A stretch of DNA of 64,000 nt from JAPUDQ01 sp049644865 (lineage in GTDB: Bacteria; Patescibacteriota; Saccharimonadia; Saccharimonadales; Saccharimonadaceae). The stretch is from positions 119,394 through 183,393 of the forward strand of contig JBARSV010000019.1 in assembly GCA_049644865.1 (NCBI GenBank), in the 5' to 3' direction. Made by a program: the position numbers and the translations under genes. Under the pieces are notes generated by a model. It made no database searches and was not told the DNA's origin. It saw only the letters and a program-made list of their open reading frames with translations. Of this stretch, positions 33,754-41,138 are shown in pieces (position 1 is the stretch's first letter; each line of letters begins with the position of its first letter).

Positions 33754-34119
33754 ATGTTGAGCCGCCGCCGCGTGACTGATTACCTCGCCCGCCAGATAAT
33801 TGACGGCACGTCGATCGAGACGGCTATGCAGCAACTGGCCGCCTATTTGCTCGAGCACAAGCTGACACACCAGGCTGATCGCTACGTTGCCGATATCGAA
33901 GCCGCGCTGGCACGTCTAGGCCAGACAGTTGTCGACGTCACGACCGCTCGACCGCTCGATGCCGAGCTGAGGCGCCAGATTACCGAGCGAGTCGGTGGTC
34001 AGACGACGGTGCGTGAGCATATCGACCCGGATATCATCGGTGGAATTATCATTAAGACCCCCAGTCGTGTACTTGACGCTTCGGTGCGGACGCAGCTGCG
34101 GCAACTGAGAACGAGTTAA
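33754..34119 (+). CDS. atpH: ATP synthase F1 subunit delta, short form
   Basis: 121 residues against a usual 170-180. The C-terminal part is present: TTVREHIDPDIIGGIIIKTPSRVLDASVRTQL carries the family signature that binds subunit b. The N-terminal helical bundle, which caps alpha, is shortened. ATG 33754 follows the atpF stop by 1 bp (coupled). The reduction may be typical of the lineage or reflect an altered stalk. Confidence 0.85.
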   Translation: MLSRRRVTDYLARQIIDGTSIETAMQQLAAYLLEHKLTHQADRYVADIEAALARLGQTVVDVTTARPLDAELRRQITERVGGQTTVREHIDPDIIGGIIIKTPSRVLDASVRTQLRQLRTS

Positions 34120-34132
34120 GATAAGGAGAGTT

Positions 34133-35659
34133 ATGAGCATAGATGTTTCTACAGTAAGCAAAGAATTGACAGCCGCGATTGCCAACCTGCAAACCTCGGC
34201 TGACATGAAAGAATCCGGTGTCGTGACACGTATCGGTGACGGTGTGGCCTGGATTTATGGCCTGACAAGTGCTGGCTACGCCGAGGTGGTGACGATCGAA
34301 TCGGCTGCCGGCAATGTCGAAGCCTTTGTGCTCAACCTCATGGAAGACGAGATCGGGGCCGTACTGCTCGGTGACGACACACTAGTCAAAGCCGGTGACA
34401 CCGTATCGCGTACCGGCAAGGTGCTCGAAGTACCGGTCGGGCCAGAACTCCTCGGCCGCGTCGTTGACCCGCTTGGCCGCCCACTTGACGGCAAAGGTCC
34501 GATTAAGGCAAAGAGCGTGGGGCGTATCGAACGTCCAGCCATCGGTGTGATGGGTCGCAAAAAAGTCGCCGAACCGCTCATGACGGGCTTGCTCGCCATC
34601 GATACCATGGTACCGATCGGGCGTGGCCAGCGTGAGTTGATCATCGGTGACCGCCAAACTGGTAAGACAGCTATCGCACTCGATACCATGATCAACCAAG
34701 GTCGCCAAAAAACTGGCGTGGTCAACGTCTATGTCGCGATCGGTCAAAAGTTGAGCAAAATCGCTCGCCTGGTCGACCGCCTCGAGCAAGAAGGCGTCAT
34801 GGAGCAAACCATCGTCGTGGCAACTGGCCCAAGTGATCCGGCCTCCCTGCTCTTTCTTGCGCCCTATGCCGGTACTGCCATGGGTGAGTATTTCCGTGAC
34901 AACTCCGGTCATGCGCTTATCATTCACGATGATTTGACGAAGCACGCCGCTGCCTACCGCCAAATGTCGCTGCTGCTCCGTCGTCCACCAGGCCGCGAAG
35001 CCTACCCTGGCGACGTCTTTTATCTGCACTCGCGTCTGCTGGAGCGCGCTGCCAAGCTGAGCGATGACCTCGGCGGCGGTTCTCTGACTGCTCTACCGAT
35101 CATCGAGACACAAGCTGGTGATATATCGGCCTACATCCCGACCAATGTGATCTCGATCACCGATGGTCAGATATTCCTCGAAACCGACCTGTTTTACCAG
35201 GGTATCCGCCCGGCGATCTCGGTCGGCCTCTCGGTCTCGCGCGTCGGTGGTACGGCTCAGACCAAGGCAGTCAAATCCGTCTCGGGCAATCTTCGCCTCA
35301 GTTTGGCACAGTACCGTGAATTGGCCGCGTTTGCCCAGTTCGGTAGTGATCTCGATAAAGACACCCAGGCGCGTCTCAATCGCGGTGTTCGCCTGACCGA
35401 GCTACTCAAACAACCGCAGTACCAGCCCAAGAGTGTGTGGGAGCAAACTGCCGTGTTGCTCGTCGCCGACAAAGGCCACTTCGATGATGTGCCAGTCGAC
35501 AAAGTCAACGATGCCCGTGATTCACTACTGACTGCTCTCGGCAGCGATCACAAAAAAGAAATGGCCGAATTGAACAAAGGCGAAAAGCCTGATGACAAGA
35601 TGGTTGCTCTGATCGAAAAAGCCGCTCAAAAAGTTATGAAGGGTTTTAAGTCAGCATGA
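34133..35659 (+). CDS. atpA: ATP synthase F1 subunit alpha
   Basis: 508 residues. P-loop GDRQTGKTA, the alpha-specific ISVGLSVSRVGGTAQ block with the arginine finger, and SYIPTNVIS-like AYIPTNVISITDGQIFL. AAGGAGAG 4 nt before the ATG. The stop overlaps the ATG of an unknown gene (ATGA at 35656-35659). Confidence 0.97.
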   Translation: MSIDVSTVSKELTAAIANLQTSADMKESGVVTRIGDGVAWIYGLTSAGYAEVVTIESAAGNVEAFVLNLMEDEIGAVLLGDDTLVKAGDTVSRTGKVLEVPVGPELLGRVVDPLGRPLDGKGPIKAKSVGRIERPAIGVMGRKKVAEPLMTGLLAIDTMVPIGRGQRELIIGDRQTGKTAIALDTMINQGRQKTGVVNVYVAIGQKLSKIARLVDRLEQEGVMEQTIVVATGPSDPASLLFLAPYAGTAMGEYFRDNSGHALIIHDDLTKHAAAYRQMSLLLRRPPGREAYPGDVFYLHSRLLERAAKLSDDLGGGSLTALPIIETQAGDISAYIPTNVISITDGQIFLETDLFYQGIRPAISVGLSVSRVGGTAQTKAVKSVSGNLRLSLAQYRELAAFAQFGSDLDKDTQARLNRGVRLTELLKQPQYQPKSVWEQTAVLLVADKGHFDDVPVDKVNDARDSLLTALGSDHKKEMAELNKGEKPDDKMVALIEKAAQKVMKGFKSA

Positions 35660-36066
35660 CAAGCTCAATAGAATCCGGAGGTGCTTATTCGGGAACAGAG
35701 ACTACTATTCTAGCCGACCCCACAGTCTTAAGGTCAAAGATAGACGAATTAATGACAGATGGTCCGGCTGGAATAGGCAGATTCTTAGCGCGGGTAGTAA
35801 GACATCACGATCCTATTGACTTCAAATTAGCCAAAATACTATTTAGAGGAGATGGACGCGGTATCGAAGTACTTTGCGAGATAGCAGCTTCAGGAGAGCC
35901 GTTGCCTATTCACCTTGAAACAGATTCTAGCTCTGAAACAGATCAGATACGCTTGAGACAAGAAACGACAAAGCGTGTTAGCGATTGTAGTCCTGATGAG
36001 CTTGATTTGGTAAGACAGCTTTTGGATATTATTGAATCTCAGCGTACAGGGGGAGATAATGGCTAG
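35656..36066 (+). CDS. Unknown protein inserted between atpA and atpG
   Basis: 136 residues, acidic and mostly helical with no membrane segment (ADPTVLRSKIDELMTDG, FLARVVRHHDPIDFKLAKIL, CSPDELDLVRQLLDIIESQ). The ATG overlaps the atpA stop by 4 nt and the 3' end overlaps the atpG start by 8 nt, so it is translated as part of the operon. Base composition is more A/T-rich than in atpA or atpG, as for a newcomer. No family recognised. Candidate accessory, assembly or inhibitory factor of the synthase (inference from position only). Confidence 0.75.
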   Translation: MTSSIESGGAYSGTETTILADPTVLRSKIDELMTDGPAGIGRFLARVVRHHDPIDFKLAKILFRGDGRGIEVLCEIAASGEPLPIHLETDSSSETDQIRLRQETTKRVSDCSPDELDLVRQLLDIIESQRTGGDNG

Positions 36067-36925
36067 CACGCGCCAACTCAAATCCCGTATCCGATCTGTC
36101 AAATCAAACAAGCAGATCACGAAGGCGATGGAACTTGTTGCGGCGAGTAAGTTGCGGCGAGCACAAGATGCCACGAAGGCGTCACAGCCGTATTCGGCTG
36201 CGGCACGTGAGTTGTTGACACAACTTGGCCAAAAGCTCGACGTCCAAGATTCGCTGTTTTTCCGTCACCGTCCGCTCAAAACACGCCTCATCATCTTGAT
36301 CACCAGCGATCGCGGTCTGGCCGGTGCATTTAATGCCAACGCGATCAAACAATTCGTCGCTATACTCGAAGCCGACAAACGTGACGGTGTGAGCAACGAA
36401 GTACTCTGTGTCGGCAAAAAAGGCGCGCAATTTGCTGCCAAACTGAGAGATGTCAATGTAGTCGGCGTGTACGCCGGACTCGGCGAAAATCTGACAGCCG
36501 CTGATATGCGGCCGATACTCGTCGCGGGCGTCGATCGGTACGTTGATGGACTTGTCGAAGCAGTGACGATTATCACGACGAAGTTTGTCAATAGCTTTAC
36601 GCAGACAGCAATTACCCTGCCCCTGCTGCCTGCCAAGTTTGAGGCGACCGAAGTATCGCACGATATCCAACAGTCGTATTTCGAGCCAAGCCTCGAGGAA
36701 GTGCTGGAAGGAGCGGTGATTCGTCTGCTCGAATCGCAGCTCTACCAAGCCGTACTAGATGCTAAGGCATCCGAACACAGTATGCGCCGATTGGCCATGA
36801 AAAACGCCACCGACAACGCCACCGACCTGGTCGACGATCTGACGCTCGAGATGAACAAAGTCCGCCAAAGCGCGATCACGCAGGAGCTATCAGAGATATC
36901 GGCTGGGGTGGAGGCAATGAAATGA
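36059..36925 (+). CDS. atpG: ATP synthase F1 subunit gamma
   Basis: 288 residues from ATG 36059, which gives the usual start MASTRQLKSRIRSVKSNKQI and follows GGGGGAGA. The C-terminal helix MKNATDNATDLVDDLTLEMN is the rotor signature. The central ITSDRGLAGAFN block is conserved. It forms the rotating shaft. The stop is followed at once by a structured element. Confidence 0.95.
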   Translation: MASTRQLKSRIRSVKSNKQITKAMELVAASKLRRAQDATKASQPYSAAARELLTQLGQKLDVQDSLFFRHRPLKTRLIILITSDRGLAGAFNANAIKQFVAILEADKRDGVSNEVLCVGKKGAQFAAKLRDVNVVGVYAGLGENLTAADMRPILVAGVDRYVDGLVEAVTIITTKFVNSFTQTAITLPLLPAKFEATEVSHDIQQSYFEPSLEEVLEGAVIRLLESQLYQAVLDAKASEHSMRRLAMKNATDNATDLVDDLTLEMNKVRQSAITQELSEISAGVEAMK

Positions 36926-37047
36926 TGAACCGTTCTCACGGCACATTGCGTCGTTGGCAGGCTGCGATGCTCACGAGCAGCACCTATCTGTGCAGCTCGC
37001 TCCGCGTCTCGCCGCCGCCTCGCACTGCACACGTGACAACGGTTCAT
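36925..37047 (+). ncRNA. Structured RNA-like element, copy B (after atpG)
   Basis: Outer stem ATGAACCGTT/AACGGTTCAT (36925-36934 / 37038-37047), one C-C mismatch, then TCACG/CGTGA (36936-36940 / 37032-37036). Inside are the blocks GGCACATT (36940), CTGCGAT (36962), CTCAC (36970), hairpin GAGCAGCAC-CTATCT-GTGCAGCTC, GCTCG (36995), TCTCG (37007) and ACTGCAC (37024). Block spacings differ from copy A by only 1-4 nt, while the paired arms are unrelated in sequence, which is what selection on RNA structure would produce. Confidence 0.65.
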
Positions 37048-37082
37048 ATCTGGTCGCAAGCTTCAGAAAGTGAGGTGATAAA

Positions 37083-37361
37083 ATGAGCGTTCAACAACTC
37101 GAATTAGTAAGTGCTCGCGATTGTGGTTTTGGCATTCACTCATGGCAAAAAGCTATACAACACGAAGCGGACGAAATTGAAGCTGGCGGACGTGAATTAT
37201 TGGATCCAAACGACATTATCGGGAGAGTATGTTGTCTATATAATGTAAAAGTAAGGGTAAACGAAATACCTACTGTGTGGGCACATGCTGCAACGGCAAA
37301 TTATGCGGATAATTTTGATCCATCAAAGCCGTTAATCGATAAAGAACTATGGAGACGATGA
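37083..37361 (+). CDS. Unknown small protein between atpG and atpD (first of two)
   Basis: 92 residues. GTGAGGTGATAAA precedes the ATG (AGGTG site). Soluble and acidic, with one CC pair (GRVCCLYNVKVRVN) and several Trp (FGIHSWQKAIQHEADEIEAG, IPTVWAHAATA). No family recognised. The next small gene starts 1 bp after its stop. A/T-rich compared with flanking atp genes. Confidence 0.7.
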   Translation: MSVQQLELVSARDCGFGIHSWQKAIQHEADEIEAGGRELLDPNDIIGRVCCLYNVKVRVNEIPTVWAHAATANYADNFDPSKPLIDKELWRR

Positions 37362-37362
37362 A

Positions 37363-37584
37363 ATGAACGAACACGCTATTCCAAGAGGTGTCATTGTGGG
37401 CGAGACTGACAAGACTGTAACTTTTGGGTTTCCAAACGGAGTTACAACAACGATGAGGCGAGGTTCTCTGGAATTGCCACAGCCAACAGGTGCGCATGTC
37501 GAGACTGACGAACTGGATCATAGCATAATTGGAAAATTAGTACATAAAGTTCTGAGCTTAACTACGAGAAGGAGAAGAGCATGA
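37363..37584 (+). CDS. Unknown small protein between atpG and atpD (second of two)
   Basis: 73 residues. GGAG 8-9 nt upstream. The N-terminal half looks like a small beta barrel (PRGVIVGETDKTVTFGFPNG) and the C-terminus is basic (LTTRRRRA). The stop overlaps the atpD ATG as ATGA, so it is coupled to atpD translation. Not recognised; could bind RNA or the F1 head. Confidence 0.7.
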   Translation: MNEHAIPRGVIVGETDKTVTFGFPNGVTTTMRRGSLELPQPTGAHVETDELDHSIIGKLVHKVLSLTTRRRRA

Positions 37585-38957
37585 GTAAAAACACAGGCAA
37601 AGTTATACAAGTGGTCGGCGTCGTCGTCGACGTTGAGTTTGACAAAGGCAGTCTGCCGGCGATTTATGACGCTATCGAGGTGCAGCACGAGGGCAACAAA
37701 CTCGTGCTCGAGGTCGCGCAGCACCTCAGCGACACGAGTGTGCGTACTGTGGCGCTCAGTAGCACAGACGGTCTCGCTCGTGGTGCTGAAGCAGTTGCGA
37801 CCGGTGCACCGATCCGCGTACCAGTTGGCAAAGATACCAGTGGGCGCATGTTCAACGTCATCGGTGATGCCATCGATGGCAAGCCTGCCCTCAAAAACCC
37901 CGTACTTTCGCCGATTCACAAAAACCCGCCTGCTTTCACTGACCAATCAGGTAAAACCGAGATCCTCGAGACGGGCATCAAAGTCATCGACCTGATCGCG
38001 CCGATCACCAAGGGTGGTAAAGTCGGTCTCTTCGGTGGTGCTGGTGTGGGCAAGACAGTCCTTATCACCGAGCTAATCAACAACATTGCCAAATTTCACG
38101 CCGGCAACTCAGTCTTCGCTGGTGTCGGTGAGCGTACTCGCGAGGGCAATGACCTCTACTATGAGATGGAAGAATCGGGCGTGCTCGACAAGACTAGCCT
38201 GGTCTTTGGCCAGATGAACGAGCCACCAGGGGCGCGTCTACGTGTGGCGCTCACCGGCCTCACCATGGCCGAGGCGTTTCGTGACGAAGGCAAAGACGTG
38301 TTGCTCTTTATCGACAACATATTCCGCTTCACCCAAGCCGGCTCGGAAGTCTCTGCCCTGCTAGGCCGCTTACCAAGCGCCGTCGGCTACCAGCCAAACC
38401 TCCAGCAAGAGATGGGCGCGCTCCAAGAACGTATCACGAGTACGAAAAAAGGTTCGGTCACAAGCGTTCAGGCCGTCTACGTGCCGGCCGACGACTTGAC
38501 TGACCCAGCACCGGCCGCCACCTTCGCTCACCTCGACAGTACTATTGTGCTCAACCGTGCGTTGACTGAGATCGGTATTTACCCGGCCGTCGACCCTCTT
38601 GACTCGAGCTCGACGATTCTCGACCCAGAGATCGTCGGCGAAGAACACTACATGGTTGCCCGTGAAGTCCAGCGCGTCCTGCAGCGCTACAAAGACCTGC
38701 AAGATATCATCGCCATCATGGGTATGGAAGAGCTATCTGACGAAGACCGTCTGACGGTCAACCGCGCCCGCAAGATGCAACGCTTCTTTAGCCAACCGTT
38801 CTTTGTCGCCGAGCAATTTACCGGTAATACCGGTCAATATGTCAAACTCGCCGACACGATCAAGGGCTTTCGTGAGATTATGGACGGGAAACATGATGAC
38901 CGGTCGGAGTCGGAGTTTTATATGATAGGCGCTTTGGAGCAACTGGGGAAGAAGTAG
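37581..38957 (+). CDS. atpD: ATP synthase F1 subunit beta
   Basis: 458 residues. P-loop GGAGVGKT, catalytic GERTREGNDLY with the general-base Glu, and ALLGRLPSAVGYQP. It carries the catalytic sites of ATP synthesis. AGGAGAAGAG precedes the ATG inside the previous small gene. The stop is 2 bp before the S23 gene start. Confidence 0.97.
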   Translation: MSKNTGKVIQVVGVVVDVEFDKGSLPAIYDAIEVQHEGNKLVLEVAQHLSDTSVRTVALSSTDGLARGAEAVATGAPIRVPVGKDTSGRMFNVIGDAIDGKPALKNPVLSPIHKNPPAFTDQSGKTEILETGIKVIDLIAPITKGGKVGLFGGAGVGKTVLITELINNIAKFHAGNSVFAGVGERTREGNDLYYEMEESGVLDKTSLVFGQMNEPPGARLRVALTGLTMAEAFRDEGKDVLLFIDNIFRFTQAGSEVSALLGRLPSAVGYQPNLQQEMGALQERITSTKKGSVTSVQAVYVPADDLTDPAPAATFAHLDSTIVLNRALTEIGIYPAVDPLDSSSTILDPEIVGEEHYMVAREVQRVLQRYKDLQDIIAIMGMEELSDEDRLTVNRARKMQRFFSQPFFVAEQFTGNTGQYVKLADTIKGFREIMDGKHDDRSESEFYMIGALEQLGKK

Positions 38958-38959
38958 GG

Positions 38960-39370
38960 ATGAGTGTCGACAAACGACAAACGACAAACGACAAACGGGA
39001 GAAGATCCAGTCGTTTACAGATCTACGGGCCTGGAAAGAAGCCCATACCTTTGCTGTAGAATTGTATAAGGCTACGAAGCAATTCCCGAAAGATGAGATG
39101 TTCGCACTCACATCGCAAATGCGTCGTTCTGCTGTTTCTGTCACGTCAAATATTGCCGAGGGTTATAGCCGTAAGACTGCGAGTGACAAAGAGCATTTTT
39201 ATGTGATGGCTCGAGGCTCACTGTCCGAACTACAGAGCCAGTTACTGATTGCTCGTGATGTTGGCTATATGACGGTCGAATCGTTTCAGAAACTCGCCAG
39301 CCAATCAGTCGTGACTCACAAGATATTAAATGGTTTAGTAAATGCTACGAAGGAGAAATTAAATGGATAA
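38960..39370 (+). CDS. Four-helix-bundle protein (S23 / 23S rRNA intervening-sequence family)
   Basis: 136 residues. The family core is unmistakable: SFTDLRAWKEAHTFAVELY, QFPKDEMFALTSQMRRSAVSV and SNIAEGYSRKT, then SLSELQSQLLIARDVGY. The N-terminus (DKRQTTNDKR) is encoded by the left inverted repeat. These proteins are classically encoded by intervening sequences in 23S rRNA genes and are related to the Avd accessory protein of diversity-generating retroelements. Here the gene sits between atpD and atpC, flanked by 31-bp inverted repeats. Function unknown; possibly nucleic-acid binding. Confidence 0.85.
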   Translation: MSVDKRQTTNDKREKIQSFTDLRAWKEAHTFAVELYKATKQFPKDEMFALTSQMRRSAVSVTSNIAEGYSRKTASDKEHFYVMARGSLSELQSQLLIARDVGYMTVESFQKLASQSVVTHKILNGLVNATKEKLNG

Positions 39371-39403
39371 ATCCGTTTGTCGTTTGTCGTTTGTCGTTTG
39401 TCG
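38968..39403. mobile_element. IVS-like cassette with 31-bp inverted repeats between atpD and atpC
   Basis: Left arm 38968-38998 is four CGACAAA heptamers plus CGG. Right arm 39373-39403 is CCG plus four TTTGTCG, an exact reverse complement. The enclosed S23 gene fills the interior. In RNA the arms would close a 374-nt loop, as in 23S rRNA intervening sequences. It appears to be an insertion in the operon, since atpC normally follows atpD closely. Confidence 0.65.
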
Positions 39404-39421
39404 CTCCAAAGGAGCTACCTC

Positions 39422-39841
39422 ATGAAACTCGAACTGATAACTCTCGACGGCGTCAAAATCGACAACGACGTCTACGAAGTCCTCATCCCCACCCCTGATG
39501 GTGTCATTGCTGTCATGCCTGGGCATGAGCGCATCGTGACACTCGCTGTGAACGGCGTCATATCGATTCGCCAAGCCAAAAATGATACAGATGACCAGAT
39601 GGAGCACTTTGCAACCTACGGCGGCATGGTCGCGGTGAGTCCGACGAGTATCCGTATACTTGTCGACGAAGCTGACACGGCCGATGATATCATCGAAGAA
39701 GAAGCTAGGGCAGCTCTGGAGCGTGCAACCAAGCTACGTGAGAGCGTCAAAGATCTCGCCGAGCTTGAAAAAGCCAAGGCCGAGATCGACCGCCATGCCG
39801 TCCGACTCAAAGTCGCTGGCTTGCGCCGCCGCCGACGATAG
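39422..39841 (+). CDS. atpC: ATP synthase F1 subunit epsilon
   Basis: 139 residues from AT G 39422, with AAAGGAG upstream just outside the right repeat arm. The N-terminal beta sandwich (VLIPTPDGVIAVMPGHERIVT) is followed by two C-terminal helices (ARAALERATKLRESVKDLAEL), which in other species regulate ATP hydrolysis. Last gene of the operon. Confidence 0.92.
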   Translation: MKLELITLDGVKIDNDVYEVLIPTPDGVIAVMPGHERIVTLAVNGVISIRQAKNDTDDQMEHFATYGGMVAVSPTSIRILVDEADTADDIIEEEARAALERATKLRESVKDLAELEKAKAEIDRHAVRLKVAGLRRRRR

Positions 39842-39857
39842 GCGTATACTTTAGTCT

Positions 39858-40115
39858 ATGACAAGCGATGAAATTCAAGATCTCAAGCAGTTTATCGAAG
39901 CAATAGTCGGTCAGCAACTTGCATTGCACACTGAACATCTTGCGACAAAAGATGACGTAGAACGTGTTGAACAGAGGTTGGGCAAGCGCCTTGAAGAACA
40001 AGATGAAAAACTCGATGAGATTCTAACCGCAGTTGGCGAATCCTTACATCACCAAGATGTTCGGCTCAACGATCATGATGATCGACTTCGTAAACTGGAG
40101 CGAAAAGCAGCGTAA
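39858..40115 (+). CDS. Small coiled-coil protein
   Basis: 85 residues; -10 TATACT (39845-39850) ends 7 nt before the ATG (leaderless). Heptad-rich throughout (LEEQDEKLDEILTAVGESL, RLNDHDDRLRKLERKAA). The LATKDDVERVEQRL block is shared with the small protein at 27701. Unknown role, perhaps an oligomerising scaffold. Confidence 0.6.
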   Translation: MTSDEIQDLKQFIEAIVGQQLALHTEHLATKDDVERVEQRLGKRLEEQDEKLDEILTAVGESLHHQDVRLNDHDDRLRKLERKAA

Positions 40116-40130
40116 CAATATAAGGTGGGT

Positions 40131-41024
40131 ATGAGTAGAATTATTAATCTGGGGCGCTTGAGTGAAAAATTGTGGCCTGGCACCGTCAGTGCCGAACAGG
40201 TCTTTGTCGACACGGTGGCGATTGCTAAAGATCTAGATAATTACTATGTGACGACGCACGCAGGCGCGAAAACACGCTGCATCGACGGTCGTCACGACCC
40301 CGAACTTGACGAGTCAAAGCTCGGTCCTCAAGTACCGGGTGGTGCACCGGGTGCAGCACTTGCCTACCGGCTTGGTGTCGACAAAGATGACCTGACTCGC
40401 GGCACGTTTTATAACGATGCCGAGACGATGATCGACTCATACTTGCGACTTGGCTTATCACCAGGCGGGCACCGAGACAATACCGAGCGTGATCACGGTG
40501 TTGGCTGTGGTGCGATCGACGGAATCGACAACGTACTCGAGCGGATGACCGATCCGGATCTCGTCGAAGATCACAAACGATTAGTCAAAACCATCTTGGA
40601 TGCCGATTTTAACAGAGACAATTACCTCCGCGTTATGGGTGCGGGGTTGGTGCTGCGCAGTCGGTCAAATGATTATTTCGCACGCCGCGAAGACGTGCTC
40701 GATGAGCTAGAACGCAAAGCTCCAGGCAGCGTGTCGGTACTCGAGGGTTCACATCAGGAAGTATTATTCATTGTGAACTTTGTGTCGCAGACCACTCTAT
40801 CTTCCAATCGCTTTTCGTATGATCATGATGGTATGCAGGCCTTTGGCTACGATCTGTGGCGATCTAAACAGCTTGCAGCAATGCTGTTCCCTCTGCCTTC
40901 GCAAACGCTCGATCGCGAACGCTTCGTCACGGCGCGTGTTATGATCACTATCGCTACACTCATGGCTCTGACCGATGGTTCGCAGATTGCCTTTCTGCGC
41001 CATGCAGATGAGCCAGAATTATAA
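40131..41024 (+). CDS. Beta/cadmium-carbonic-anhydrase-like protein (first paralog)
   Basis: 297 residues from ATG 40131 (AAGGTG upstream). A metal-site pattern stands out: Cys50-x-Asp52-x-Arg54 (TRCIDGRHD), GPQVPGGAPGAA, then His114 (GGHRDN) and Cys126 (GCGAID). Beta-carbonic anhydrases and the cadmium/LCIB-type relatives use C-x-D-x-R followed by H...C to hold Zn or Cd. The C-terminal half is shared with the paralog at 42099 (EVLFIVNF, YDLWRSKQLA, ALTDGSQ). If active, it would interconvert CO2 and bicarbonate; another metal-dependent reaction is possible. Confidence 0.55.
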   Translation: MSRIINLGRLSEKLWPGTVSAEQVFVDTVAIAKDLDNYYVTTHAGAKTRCIDGRHDPELDESKLGPQVPGGAPGAALAYRLGVDKDDLTRGTFYNDAETMIDSYLRLGLSPGGHRDNTERDHGVGCGAIDGIDNVLERMTDPDLVEDHKRLVKTILDADFNRDNYLRVMGAGLVLRSRSNDYFARREDVLDELERKAPGSVSVLEGSHQEVLFIVNFVSQTTLSSNRFSYDHDGMQAFGYDLWRSKQLAAMLFPLPSQTLDRERFVTARVMITIATLMALTDGSQIAFLRHADEPEL

Positions 41025-41138
41025 CCCGTGCTTCAGCGCAGTTGCGACACCAGGGGATTATGAACATATACTAAGCCCCAATTGTCCAGACACTTAGGCA
41101 TGAGTTAATGTTCCTTTCCATGCCGCTTCATAGCGATA
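41025..41138. other. Gap left of the insertion sequence
   Basis: Short region with CCCCAATTGTCCAGACACTTA near 41076, which looks like a decayed insertion-sequence terminus, but no partner end is visible. No gene. Confidence 0.25.

Noticed and set aside
35656..37584. The three orphan genes as fragments of known atp accessory genes (atpI, atpQ, atpR)
   Set aside because: None has the membrane helices of AtpI/AtpQ/AtpR; they are soluble and lie within, not before, the operon.
38968..39403. CRISPR array suggested by heptamer repeats
   Set aside because: Units are 7 bp and contiguous without spacers, arranged as inverted repeats around a gene. No CRISPR array or cas gene is seen in the window.
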